Below the pieces are notes generated by a model. It saw only the letters and a list, made by a program, of their open reading frames with translations, had not been told where the DNA came from and did not search any database. From the NCBI GenBank assembly GCA_029975915.1, contig JARKOC010000352.1:248001-312000 (forward strand): 64,000 nt of DNA. The letters are read 5' to 3'. Positions within the stretch are counted from its first letter, which is position 1; each line of letters starts with the position of its first letter. Origin of the DNA: Bryobacteraceae bacterium (GTDB lineage: Bacteria; Acidobacteriota; Terriglobia; Bryobacterales; Bryobacteraceae). Shown here one piece after another: positions 1 to 7,260 of this stretch. The translations under genes were made by a program, and so were the position numbers.

Positions 1-611
1 CCGCCGCGGTGGAAGGCGCCGCCGGGAGCCAGGTCGGTATTGGCGGCCAGGATTGCTACTGGACCAACAAAGAGGGCGCCTTCACCGGCGAAGTCAGCCC
101 GGCCATGCTCAAGGCCGCCGGGTGCCAGTGGGTGATCATCGGCCACAGCGAACGCCGCCAGTTCTTCGGCGAAACCGACGAGTCGGTTTGCAAGAAGACG
201 GTCGCCGCCATTGAGGCCGGCCTGAAGCCGATCGTCTGCGTCGGCGAACTGCTGGAAGAGCGTGAATCCGGCCGCACGAACGATGTCCTCAAGACGCAGT
301 TCGACGGCGGCATCGCGCCGCTCACGGCCGAACAGTTCGCCCAGATCGTCATCGCCTATGAGCCCGTCTGGGCGATCGGCACCGGCAAAGTCGCCACGCC
401 CGAAATCGCCGAGGACGCCCACAAGGTGATCCGCGGACTCGTCGAAGCCAAGTTCGGCAAAGACGCCGCCGCCGCTGTCCGCATCCTTTACGGAGGATCC
501 GTGAAACCTGATAATGTGAAGGGTCTTATGGCGCAGCCCGACATCGACGGCGCGCTGGTCGGCGGCGCAAGCCTCAAACCCGAGGACTTCGCCGGAATCG
601 TGAATTTCTAA
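1..611 (+). CDS. tpiA: triosephosphate isomerase, C-terminal part (cut by window edge)
   Basis: Interconverts dihydroxyacetone phosphate and glyceraldehyde 3-phosphate in cytosolic glycolysis and gluconeogenesis. About 200 residues are visible, roughly the last four fifths of a normal 250-residue TIM barrel. The true start lies upstream of base 1; the reading frame is already open at base 3, so the GTG at 9 is an internal Val codon, not a start. The catalytic His lies in IGHSERR (His codon 144-146), the catalytic Glu in YEPVWAIGTG (Glu codon 360-362), and the phosphate-binding loop YGGSVKPDN and GGASL near the end are intact. A strong terminator follows at once, so this is the last gene of its transcript, as is usual for gap-pgk-tpi operons. 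Confidence 0.97.
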   Translation, partial: AAVEGAAGSQVGIGGQDCYWTNKEGAFTGEVSPAMLKAAGCQWVIIGHSERRQFFGETDESVCKKTVAAIEAGLKPIVCVGELLEERESGRTNDVLKTQFDGGIAPLTAEQFAQIVIAYEPVWAIGTGKVATPEIAEDAHKVIRGLVEAKFGKDAAAAVRILYGGSVKPDNVKGLMAQPDIDGALVGGASLKPEDFAGIVNF

Positions 612-633
612 TCCCTGCTTCAGGGGAGAGAAT

Positions 634-684
634 AAGAAGGCCCCGCCTGGTTGCCCGCACTTCCAGGCGGGGTCTTCTTTTTTG
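634..684 (+). terminator. rho-independent terminator after tpiA
   Basis: A 17-bp stem (634-650 paired with 663-679, one mismatch) with a 12-base loop is followed directly by a run of T from 677 to 683. It is one of the clearest terminators in the window and ends the tpiA transcript. A smaller hairpin (CCCTG/CAGGG, 613-625) lies between the stop codon and the main stem. Confidence 0.92.
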
Positions 685-689
685 TACGA

Positions 690-718
690 TGTACAGATAT
701 CGTTTTGTGGGATATACT
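690..718 (+). promoter_or_regulatory. candidate sigma-70 promoter for the small gene at 725
   Basis: TGTACA (690-695) and TATACT (713-718) are spaced by 17 bases. Transcription would start at or next to the ATG at 725, giving a leaderless or nearly leaderless message. It sits immediately after the tpiA terminator, so the small gene needs its own promoter. Pattern match only. Confidence 0.35.
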
Positions 719-724
719 GGCGAC

Positions 725-937
725 ATGCCTGCATACAAGTACAACTTCAAGGCTCCTGTATATCAGGAATTGACGATCCAAAAAGACAGCGGCAAAATCG
801 TTGGCACCCTTCGACTCAAGCCCTCTACCATCCTCTGGAAGCCCGGTTCGGGGCAAGATTTCTATTCGGTATCTTTGGATTCCTTTGCCGAGTGGATTGT
901 TGGTAAGGAATCTGGAGCGAAGAAAGTCAAACAGTAA
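725..937 (+). CDS. small hypothetical protein (70 aa)
   Basis: No family is recognised. The protein begins MPAYKYNFKAPVY, is mixed in composition without a signal peptide or membrane segment, and ends in a basic tail (GAKKVKQ). The core has a regular pattern (GTLRLKPSTILWKP, then YSVSLDSFAEWI) that looks like an alternating beta hairpin plus amphipathic helix, which favours a real protein over a chance ORF. I chose the ATG at 725 rather than the upstream in-frame codon at 689 because 689 overlaps the terminator and promoter-like sequence. GC content is lower than in the neighbours. It stands alone between a terminator and the 3' end of a minus-strand operon. Confidence 0.6.
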   Translation: MPAYKYNFKAPVYQELTIQKDSGKIVGTLRLKPSTILWKPGSGQDFYSVSLDSFAEWIVGKESGAKKVKQ

Positions 938-1158
938 TCGGCTACGCACTATCCCAAGGTTTCTGTATTCGCTCCGGCACCTCCGTTTGATGGACGGTAA
1001 AGTCATCAAGAATCGCGCCGCTTCACCAAATCAAGAGCAGACGTAAAGAGCGGGTGCCTTTGGTATTTTTCGACAATGCGTATCGCCGGAGCGTTGCTCG
1101 ATCAAGTTAGTGCAAAACCTGCCCTCACCGAGACACCGACACTGCCGATTCTTGATCT

Positions 1159-2115
1159 TTATGTCCCCGCCGCCGCGGCCCGCGTGATCAGGAACAGCTT
1201 CGAGTCGCTCGTCCTGTCCGGCACCGAGCACCCGGGCGCGCAGAACCACTTCGGACCCGCCGCCTTGGCCTCTGCAATCATCTTTTGATAATCCGCCAGC
1301 CGCGCCCGTTTCACCTTCGTCTCATCCAGACCGCCCATGAGCACGCCCGAGTACTGTTTCCTTGCCTCGGCCATCGGCACCCCGGTCTCCACAACAGAGT
1401 AGTTGATCACCGGATCGCCCCATCCCTTCCAGAACCGGTCCAGCCAGACACCTTTGCCGTGCAGGTGCAGCGTGTTCAACGGTGCGCCCGTCGCCGCTTC
1501 CAACACCATCTTGTCGAACGGCGCGCTGAACTTCTCATACTGTTCGCGCGTCATCACCGCGTCCTGCGCATTTGCGATGGCCAGAAAGATGCCCTTCGCG
1601 CCAGTATCGAGCGCCCGCTTCGCATGCGAAGCCTCGGATTTGGTAATCGCTTCCAGCCCGTCCAGCAACTGCTGCGGCCGTTCCGCCATCATCCTTTTGA
1701 CCTCGGCCGGCGACGACAACTTCTCAGCAACGTTGTACGGATTGAAGATCGTTTCGACGTGATACTTCTGCCCCTGAAGCCCGTCGCGGATCAGCTTCAG
1801 TGCCTCGATCTGCGCCGGAAACGGATTGTCCACCGGCTTCAACTCCCACCAATTCGCGCTTGCCCCTTTCGGGTACGGGAAGTCGCTCATCACCTTCACC
1901 AGATCCAGCCGGTAGATCAGTTGGAAATGAAGCGTCGCCTTGGCGTGGAACTCCGGCGGCTTATTCTGTAGTCCGAAATGATGCCAGAAACTGAACGGCG
2001 CACGGTCCGGGGTACCGCCCTTCAGAGCCAGATCCATTCGCTCGACCGGCTTCATCCGCGCTTTCCGCGTCCGCGGCGCGGCTGCCGCGGCCATCAGGAA
2101 TTCGCGCCGGTTCAA
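1159..2115 (-). CDS. uroporphyrinogen decarboxylase-like protein (URO-D/MtaA superfamily)
   Basis: A 318-residue TIM-barrel protein of the broad URO-D/methylcobamide:CoM methyltransferase superfamily. It has the typical N-terminal stretch PVERMDLALKGGTPDRAPFSFW and the C-terminal GGLDE and FCAPGCSVPD motifs. True HemE activity is unlikely to be its role, because the acidobacterial homologues of this type sit with oxidoreductases rather than haem genes; the substrate is unknown. The N-terminus (NRREFLMAAAAAP) resembles a Tat signal with a very short hydrophobic part. Translation starts at a TTG (2113-2115) that overlaps the glcD stop (TTGA), so the two are probably translationally coupled. It is the last gene of a three-gene minus-strand operon. 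Confidence 0.8.
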   Translation of the reverse strand: MNRREFLMAAAAAPRTRKARMKPVERMDLALKGGTPDRAPFSFWHHFGLQNKPPEFHAKATLHFQLIYRLDLVKVMSDFPYPKGASANWWELKPVDNPFPAQIEALKLIRDGLQGQKYHVETIFNPYNVAEKLSSPAEVKRMMAERPQQLLDGLEAITKSEASHAKRALDTGAKGIFLAIANAQDAVMTREQYEKFSAPFDKMVLEAATGAPLNTLHLHGKGVWLDRFWKGWGDPVINYSVVETGVPMAEARKQYSGVLMGGLDETKVKRARLADYQKMIAEAKAAGPKWFCAPGCSVPDRTSDSKLFLITRAAAAGT

Positions 2116-3545
2116 AGCAGGTCCTCCGGTTTGTAGACCGGCGGCTGCGTGATTTCAGCACACCCTTTGCGCGCTGGCAGCAGTTTGCCGGGGTTCAGCA
2201 GCCCCGCCGGATCGCACATATGCTTGATCTTGCGCATCATCTCCAGGGCCTCGGCGCGAAATTGCTTATCCATCAACGCGATCTTCTCGACGCCGATCCC
2301 ATGCTCGCCCGTGATGGATCCGCCCACCTTGATGCAGTGCTCCAGGATGTCGAATCCGGCGCTTTGCGCCGCCTCCATGTCGCCCGGCTTCCGGGCATCG
2401 AAAAGAATCAATGGGTGCAGGTTTCCATCTCCTGCATGGAAAATATTCCCAATCGTCAGTTCGCGTTTCTTGCTCACCTGACTGATCGCTCGCAACGTTG
2501 GCGCGATCTGCGTCCTCGGCACCACCCCGTCGTGCACATAGTAGAACGGACTCACACGCCCCACCGCGCCAAACGCGTTCTTGCGGCCTTTCCACAGCAA
2601 CTCCCGCTCCGCCGCGCTGCGCGCCTCCCTCACGTCCCTGGCTCTGCACGCTTTGCACGCCGCCATGATCTTCTCGGCCTGCTCTTCCACCGCCTCGGCC
2701 AGACCCTCGAGTTCAATCAGTAATACGCCCGCCGCATCCAGCGGGTAGCCGGCGTGCGTAGACTCCTCCACCATCCGCATCAGCGTCCCGTCAAGCATTT
2801 CCAAAGCCGCCGGCGTGATGCCCCGCGCCGTGATCTCCGATACGGTCAATCCGCAATCGTCTTCAGTGTCGTAGATCGCCAGCAGCGTCTTCACCGCCTC
2901 CGGCTTCCTCATCAGCCGCACGGTCACTTTTGTTACCAGGCCAAGCGTCCCCTCACTGCCAGTGAATACGCCCGGCAGATCGTAGCCCGGCGAATCGAAT
3001 CCGCCGGCGCCTGTTTCCACGATTCGCCCATCGGGCAGCACCATCTGCATGCCCAGCACGTGGTTCACTGTCACTCCGTACGCCAACGTATGGGGGCCGC
3101 CAGCGTTCTCCGCCACGTTGCCGCCAATCGTGCAGGCCTTCTGGCTCGACGGGTCAGGTGCGAAAAAGTACCCATCACCCTGCACCGCGGCGGTCAGATC
3201 CAGATTCACCACCCCGGGTTCCACCACCGCCCGTTCGTTCTCCAGGTCGATTTCGAGAATCCGCTTCATCCTCGCAAACGACACCATCAGGCCGCCCGCC
3301 ACGGCCACCGATCCGCCGCTCAATCCTGTCCCGGCGCCACGGCCGAGCAGCGGGATCTTGTGGGCGTTGGCGATCTTCACGATCTCGGATACAGCTTCTG
3401 CGGACTGGGGAAACAGCACCATCTCCGGGCGCGCCTTATCCACCCCGCCATCGTATTCGTAGAGACGCAGATCCTCTTCTCTATCGAGGTATCCCTTCAC
3501 CCCCACCGTTTCCACCAGCCGCTGGCGCGCTTCCGATGGGATCAT
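2112..3545 (-). CDS. glcD: FAD-linked oxidase, glycolate oxidase GlcD-like subunit
   Basis: A 477-residue FAD-binding PCMH-type oxidase that would oxidise an alpha-hydroxy acid such as glycolate or D-lactate. Visible features are the FAD-binding motif GRGAGTGLSGG (about residues 68-78), the PDPSSQKACTIGGNVAENAGG segment (about 130-150), GSEGTLG, the C-terminal FAD-oxidase cap with NIFHAGDGNLHP, and GEHGIGVEK near the end. Length matches the GlcD family. The ATG at 3545 is preceded by GAGGAGGA with good spacing. Classic partners GlcE and GlcF are not adjacent; instead it lies between a TlpA-like thioredoxin (12-base gap) and a URO-D-like gene (4-base overlap), so electron partners must be encoded elsewhere. 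Confidence 0.92.
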   Translation of the reverse strand: MIPSEARQRLVETVGVKGYLDREEDLRLYEYDGGVDKARPEMVLFPQSAEAVSEIVKIANAHKIPLLGRGAGTGLSGGSVAVAGGLMVSFARMKRILEIDLENERAVVEPGVVNLDLTAAVQGDGYFFAPDPSSQKACTIGGNVAENAGGPHTLAYGVTVNHVLGMQMVLPDGRIVETGAGGFDSPGYDLPGVFTGSEGTLGLVTKVTVRLMRKPEAVKTLLAIYDTEDDCGLTVSEITARGITPAALEMLDGTLMRMVEESTHAGYPLDAAGVLLIELEGLAEAVEEQAEKIMAACKACRARDVREARSAAERELLWKGRKNAFGAVGRVSPFYYVHDGVVPRTQIAPTLRAISQVSKKRELTIGNIFHAGDGNLHPLILFDARKPGDMEAAQSAGFDILEHCIKVGGSITGEHGIGVEKIALMDKQFRAEALEMMRKIKHMCDPAGLLNPGKLLPARKGCAEITQPPVYKPEDLL

Positions 3546-3557
3546 CTCCAGTCCTCC

Positions 3558-4079
3558 TCAGAGCAGGGATTCAATGTCGCGAATCAAATCCGGTGACGTC
3601 CAATCACGCGGTCCGATGTACTTCCTAAGGACTTTCCCGTCGCGCCCGATGACGTAGGTTTCGGGATACTTGTAGGTGCCAAAGTTGGCGCTGATCTCGC
3701 CCGTCGGATCCAGAGCCGTATCAAAGACGACTCTCTCATTCGCCAGGAACCGCTGGTAAGCCGCTTCATTCTCGTCCACCGAAACTCCAAGCACCACCAG
3801 CCCCTTCGGCCCCAATTGCTGCGCCATCTGGTTCATCGACGGCGTCTCTTCACGGCAGGGCGGACACCACGACGCCCAAAAGTTCAGCAACAGGATTCGC
3901 CCGCCAAACTCCTTTTGCGTCATCGCCTTGCCGCTCGCCGTCGTCACCTTGAATCCGGGCGCTGTGTCGCCGACGTTTGCCACGCGCTCTCGGATGCTGT
4001 CGAACACAAAATACCCCAGTGCGGCCAGCACCACGGCAGCGGCGATCTCAAGCAACTTGACTGTCTTCTCTGTTTTCAT
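3558..4079 (-). CDS. TlpA/ResA-like membrane-anchored thioredoxin
   Basis: A 173-residue protein with one N-terminal membrane anchor (about residues 9-26) followed by a periplasmic thioredoxin fold with the redox motif WCPPC (Cys72, Cys75). This arrangement matches the TlpA/ResA/CcmG group that reduces disulfides outside the cytoplasm, often during cytochrome c or CuA maturation. The conserved cis-Pro region (YKYPETYVIG) is present. It is the first gene of the operon with glcD and the URO-D-like gene. Its link to those enzymes is not obvious. A TACAAT box on the minus strand (4096-4091) lies 12 bases before the ATG. Confidence 0.9.
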   Translation of the reverse strand: MKTEKTVKLLEIAAAVVLAALGYFVFDSIRERVANVGDTAPGFKVTTASGKAMTQKEFGGRILLLNFWASWCPPCREETPSMNQMAQQLGPKGLVVLGVSVDENEAAYQRFLANERVVFDTALDPTGEISANFGTYKYPETYVIGRDGKVLRKYIGPRDWTSPDLIRDIESLL

Positions 4080-4086
4080 GCGTCCC

Positions 4087-4096
4087 TATAATTGTA
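4087..4096. promoter_or_regulatory. overlapping divergent -10-like boxes
   Basis: TATAAT on the plus strand (4087-4092) and TACAAT on the minus strand (4096-4091) overlap in the 65-base gap between the divergently transcribed tlpA-like and PTPS genes. Neither has a convincing -35 box at the right spacing. This is a pattern match and should be treated as a hint of back-to-back promoters. Confidence 0.3.
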
Positions 4097-4144
4097 TCGA
4101 GACGGAGCCCCCGCGCATCCCAGTTTTCAGGGACCTCTTCAGCG

Positions 4145-4561
4145 ATGCTTCTGACACGCAGGATCGAATTCTCGGCTTCTCACCGCTGTGCGTCTCCACG
4201 CTTGGACGAGGAAACCAACCTCGCGGTTTACGGCAACGAGGCCAATCCCCGGGGCCACGGCCACAACTTCGTCCTTGAAGTGACGCTCTCTGGCGATCCT
4301 GACCCGCTCACCGGAATGGTCATTGACCTCAAGGAAGTGAAGACCATTCTGGAGGACGAAATCGTCGGTCCGATGGACCACCGCCATCTGAATCACGAGG
4401 TTGAGCCCTTCGACCAAGTCGTGCCCACGGCCGAGAATCTCGCAATCGAGATCTGGCGCCGCCTGGAACCGCGCTTCGCCGCCACGCCGGCGCAACTGCA
4501 CCGCGTCCGCCTCCGTGAAGGCAATGATCTCTACGTCGATTACGAAGGCCCCGGCGCATGA
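4145..4561 (+). CDS. PTPS/QueD-family protein with Glu in place of the catalytic Cys
   Basis: A 138-residue member of the 6-pyruvoyl-tetrahydropterin synthase / 6-carboxy-tetrahydropterin synthase family. The three zinc-ligand His are present: His13 in SASHR, and His38 and His40 in RGHGHN. The residue that is the catalytic Cys in rat or human PTPS and in E. coli QueD is Glu here (VYGNEANPRGHGHN, Glu32). The catalytic Asp-His pair is kept (GPMDHRHLN, Asp78-His79). Cys-to-Glu replacement is the hallmark of PTPS-III proteins, known to make 6-hydroxymethyl-dihydropterin and bypass FolB in folate synthesis; that role is inferred here. A Cys follows the first zinc His (HRC), which could matter. It lies upstream of a second paralogue and folE. 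Confidence 0.9.
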   Translation: MLLTRRIEFSASHRCASPRLDEETNLAVYGNEANPRGHGHNFVLEVTLSGDPDPLTGMVIDLKEVKTILEDEIVGPMDHRHLNHEVEPFDQVVPTAENLAIEIWRRLEPRFAATPAQLHRVRLREGNDLYVDYEGPGA

Positions 4562-4654
4562 GCAACGGACTGCATCGGCCGCGAACGGTAGAGCATGCCT
4601 CCTGGCCTGCCAGCGAGCCTGGATCGCTGTCAACACTACGTAAAGGCGCACCGC

Positions 4655-5095
4655 ATGAATGAAGTCCGCCTGACCCGCGTCTACCGTTTCTCGTCCTCGC
4701 ACCGGCTGCACGCGCCGGCGTTGACAGATGAGGAGAACTGCCGCGTTTACGGCAAATGTAACAATCCCTACGGCCACGGGCACGATTATGTGCTTGAGGT
4801 CACCATCGCGGGCCCACCCGATCCGGTCACCGGCCGTCTGCTGCCGCTCAGCCGCCTCGATGCTCTCGTGCGGGAAGCGATCATCAACCCAATGGACCGT
4901 CGCGACCTGAACACCGAGGTCGCCGAATTCGCCGATCTCGTGCCGACGACGGAAAATCTGGCCGTGGTGACAGCTCGCCGTTTGCTGGCCTACTGGAAGA
5001 CCGAACTGCCCCGCCCGGCTGCACGCTTGTTCAGAATCCGCATCCACGAGACGCCGAACAACATCTTTGAAATCAGCTTTGAGGAAACGGCATGA
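4655..5095 (+). CDS. PTPS/QueD-family protein, second paralogue (Cys kept, catalytic His replaced by Arg)
   Basis: A 146-residue PTPS/QueD-family protein related to, but clearly different from, its neighbour. Zinc-ligand His16, His41 and His43 are present, and the catalytic Cys is present ([15 protein letters not shown], Cys35). The catalytic Asp-His pair is Asp-Arg (NPMDRRDLN, Asp81-Arg82). The substrate-anchoring Glu region (HETPNN) is normal. I chose the ATG at 4655 because homology begins there and an AAAGG stretch precedes it; the frame is open from 4595. Its last four bases overlap folE (ATGA), so coupling with GTP cyclohydrolase is likely. Product could be 6-pyruvoyl- or 6-carboxy-tetrahydropterin, depending on whether the Arg change is tolerated. 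Confidence 0.9.
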   Translation: MNEVRLTRVYRFSSSHRLHAPALTDEENCRVYGKCNNPYGHGHDYVLEVTIAGPPDPVTGRLLPLSRLDALVREAIINPMDRRDLNTEVAEFADLVPTTENLAVVTARRLLAYWKTELPRPAARLFRIRIHETPNNIFEISFEETA

Positions 5096-5706
5096 AGACC
5101 GCCAAAACAACCAATGAACTGACACTTGAGCCCAGCCGGGAAGGCGTGATCGCCGCCCACATGGAGGACATCCTGCGCGAGTTGGGCGAAGATCCCTCGC
5201 GCGACGGGTTGCTCGCCACGCCCATGCGGGCCGAAAAAGCCCTCCGCTTTCTGACCTCAGGCTATCAGGCCGATCTCCAGGAAATCGTCAACGGAGCCAT
5301 CTTCGAGGAGCGATGCGATGAGATGGTGCTGGTGAAGGACATCGAGTTCTTCTCGATGTGCGAACACCACCTGCTGCCGTTCTATGGCAAGGCCCACGTC
5401 GCCTATATCCCGAACAACCGGATCATCGGCCTTTCGAAGATCCCGCGCATCGTCGATATGTTCGCCCGCCGGCTCCAGGTCCAGGAACGGCTGACCAAAC
5501 AGGTCGCCGAGTGCCTTCAGGAACTCCTGGACGCCCAGGGCGTGGGCGTCATTATGGAAGCCAGGCACTTCTGCATGATGATGCGAGGAGTCGAAAAACA
5601 GCATTCAGCCACCACTACCTCAGCCATGCTCGGCGTCCTGCGCCGCCGCAAGGAAACGCGCGACGAATTCCTGTCCCTCGTCAGGCAGAACTCGCTCTAC
5701 GCCTGA
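5092..5706 (+). CDS. folE: GTP cyclohydrolase I
   Basis: Converts GTP to 7,8-dihydroneopterin triphosphate, the entry step to folate, biopterin and queuosine precursors. The 204-residue protein is of FolE (type I) length and carries the zinc site: Cys90 and His93 in [12 protein letters not shown] and Cys161 in [10 protein letters not shown]. The catalytic His92 and the conserved [12 protein letters not shown] and QERLT segments are intact. The start ATG overlaps the stop of the upstream PTPS paralogue by four bases. Its position directly after two PTPS-family genes supports a dedicated pterin operon in which the FolE product is handed to one or both of them. Confidence 0.97.
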   Translation: MKTAKTTNELTLEPSREGVIAAHMEDILRELGEDPSRDGLLATPMRAEKALRFLTSGYQADLQEIVNGAIFEERCDEMVLVKDIEFFSMCEHHLLPFYGKAHVAYIPNNRIIGLSKIPRIVDMFARRLQVQERLTKQVAECLQELLDAQGVGVIMEARHFCMMMRGVEKQHSATTTSAMLGVLRRRKETRDEFLSLVRQNSLYA

Positions 5707-5749
5707 TGCTCCAGGCCGGGTGAACCGACCTGCGCTAGGATGGTTCTGA

Positions 5750-6139
5750 ATGAGCGAGCAATTGCGAAACTTTGAGGTCTCCGACCCGTTTGGACGCAAG
5801 TGGCAGGTCGAGTTCCGCTGGCTTCAAAACGCCATCTCGATCCGTCACGCCGACGCCATCGACCTGAAATACTATGTCTCCGATGGCCGGCAGCGGCGGG
5901 AACTGGTCGTCGCTCTGCCTCACGCCGCGCTCCTTAAATTGGCTTCCGAACGCGGACGGGAACTGACAGACGCTTGGTGCCTGCATCTTGGAGCCAGCCA
6001 TGTCAGACAGTCCATCTCCTCCGGATCAGGCCTGGAGAGCGCTCTGGTCACGCTGGATGCGGCCACCCTGGCGCGCTTAAATGACGAACTGGAAGCCTCC
6101 AGCGCCCGGCAGAGAGAACTGGCCGGACGGGCTCGCTGA
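5750..6139 (+). CDS. conserved-looking hypothetical protein (129 aa)
   Basis: No family is recognised. The protein is soluble, with no signal peptide or membrane helix. The N-terminal half reads as beta strands (FEVSDPFGRKWQVEFRWL, KYYVSDG), and the C-terminal part is helical and ends in a charged, Ala-rich tail. It starts 43 bases after folE on the same strand and 95 bases before the zinc-ribbon gene, so it may be cotranscribed with either. Codon use is like that of its neighbours. There is no evidence for a pterin-related function beyond position. Confidence 0.7.
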   Translation: MSEQLRNFEVSDPFGRKWQVEFRWLQNAISIRHADAIDLKYYVSDGRQRRELVVALPHAALLKLASERGRELTDAWCLHLGASHVRQSISSGSGLESALVTLDAATLARLNDELEASSARQRELAGRAR

Positions 6140-6234
6140 ATTTTGCTCTTTATCGCCGTTGCATCCTCGTGCATGTTCGGCGACAATCCTGAGTTGAGGC
6201 CACAAGCCACTGCGAAAGACTGAGGGTGAACCAC

Positions 6235-6483
6235 ATGCTGACTTGTCCTGAATGCGATGCCGTGTTTGACGTCGATGAAAGTGAACTGGACGAAGGCGAA
6301 GAATTGATGTGCGATGAGTGTGGGGCCCAGTTCATCGTGACCCAAACCGACCCCATCGAATTGGAAGCCGCCGACGAAGCCGAGGGCTACGGCGATGACG
6401 AAGAAGACTTCGATGAGGATGAAGACGAGGACGACCTGGACGAGGAGGAGGATGAAGAAGAGGACGAAGAGGATTGGCGCTAA
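6235..6483 (+). CDS. LysW-like zinc-ribbon protein with long acidic tail
   Basis: An 82-residue protein. It starts with a zinc ribbon (Cys4-x2-Cys7, then Cys26-x2-Cys29) in the context TCPEC...MCDECGAQF, followed by TDPIELEAADEAE and about 35 residues that are almost only Asp and Glu. The ribbon and the following segment closely resemble LysW, the amino-group carrier of the lysine/arginine pathway (which has DPLRLEPAPEEAEDWGE). LysW ends in EDWGE and carries its substrate on that last Glu; this protein ends EEDWR, so it cannot work by the same chemistry. I preferred the ATG at 6235, six bases after GAGGGTG, over the in-frame GTG at 6226. The tail DNA also encodes the start of the next gene. 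Confidence 0.85.
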   Translation: MLTCPECDAVFDVDESELDEGEELMCDECGAQFIVTQTDPIELEAADEAEGYGDDEEDFDEDEDEDDLDEEEDEEEDEEDWR

Positions 6484-6835
6484 ACGCCCGGCCGTCCTCC
6501 TGTTCTGCCTTCTAATTCTCGCGACTGTGCTGTTTGGAGGCGACCCCGGCAAGGCTGTTGTGGCCGGCACCGTTTTCCGCGACCCTGGGTTCGCCTTCGC
6601 CCGGGTTCAAGTCACGCTGACCTCGGTCGCCCCACCCCCTGGCGTAAAAAAGTTCAAAACCATGCGCGCGCTGACTGATGCGCGGGGAGAATTCGCCTTT
6701 TATGTACCTCCTGGCCCGGCCCGTTATCTAGTCCGCGCCGAAGCGCCGGGTTTCTTGCCGGAGCAAAAGGAAGCATCTGTCTCGGCCAGCGAACGTGTCG
6801 ACGTTTACCTTACACTGAAACCGAACGCGCCCTGA
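6452..6835 (+). CDS. secreted carboxypeptidase-regulatory-like (transthyretin-type) domain protein
   Basis: A 127-residue protein with a basic N-terminus and hydrophobic segment (about residues 13-28) typical of a signal peptide or anchor. One beta-sandwich domain follows (AGTVFRDPG, TDARGEFAFYVPPGPARYLVRAEAPGF), the pattern of carboxypeptidase-regulatory-like / CNA-B folds. Such domains bind or support other proteins on the cell surface. The start at 6452 overlaps the preceding gene by 32 bases, and its ribosome-binding sequence GAGGAGG is formed by the Glu codons of the acidic tail of that gene. It is followed by a second protein of the same fold. Confidence 0.75.
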   Translation: MKKRTKRIGAKRPAVLLFCLLILATVLFGGDPGKAVVAGTVFRDPGFAFARVQVTLTSVAPPPGVKKFKTMRALTDARGEFAFYVPPGPARYLVRAEAPGFLPEQKEASVSASERVDVYLTLKPNAP

Positions 6836-6861
6836 CGCATCCCATACTTGAGGAGTACCCC

Positions 6862-7260
6862 ATGGCCCGACGACGATTGACGATTGCCGCTCTCTGTCTC
6901 TGCCTTGCCCTGCCTCTGTCCGCCCAATGGACGAACCAAAAAAAAGAAAAAGGCCGGGACCCGAATGTCCGTAACCTCCAGGGTGTCGTCACCTTGCCCG
7001 ACGGCAACCCGGCTAAGGGCGCCGTCGTCAAGCTCAAAAACCTGAAGTCCCTTCAAGTCACCAGCTTCATTACTCCTGCTGATGGCAAGTACCGCTTTCA
7101 TAACCTGTCCTCCAACATCGACTACGAAGTCCGCGCCGACTTCAACGATTTGTCCAGCGACAAACGCATGCTCAGTGTCTTCGACTCCCGCCTGGACGCA
7201 GTCATCAACCTGCCGCTTGCGGCAACAACCAAGGACAAGGAAAAGGAGAGCAGTCAATGA
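6862..7260 (+). CDS. secreted carboxypeptidase-regulatory-like domain protein
   Basis: A 132-residue protein with a clear signal peptide (MARRRLTIAALCLCLALPLSAQ; cleavage near residue 22). One carboxypeptidase-regulatory-like beta-sandwich follows: LQGVVTLPDGNPAKGAVVKL, then TPADGKYRFHNL and a strand with YEVRADF. The tail is Lys/Glu rich. GAGGAG lies seven bases before the ATG. It overlaps the next gene by four bases (ATGA) and follows a related protein, so the two small beta-sandwich proteins and the two thioredoxin-fold proteins behind them form one export operon. The function is unknown; a structural or binding role in the periplasm is a guess. Confidence 0.8.
   Translation: MARRRLTIAALCLCLALPLSAQWTNQKKEKGRDPNVRNLQGVVTLPDGNPAKGAVVKLKNLKSLQVTSFITPADGKYRFHNLSSNIDYEVRADFNDLSSDKRMLSVFDSRLDAVINLPLAATTKDKEKESSQ

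Noticed and set aside
4139..5125. 328-codon open frame on the minus strand
   Set aside because: Antisense to both PTPS paralogues; spurious.
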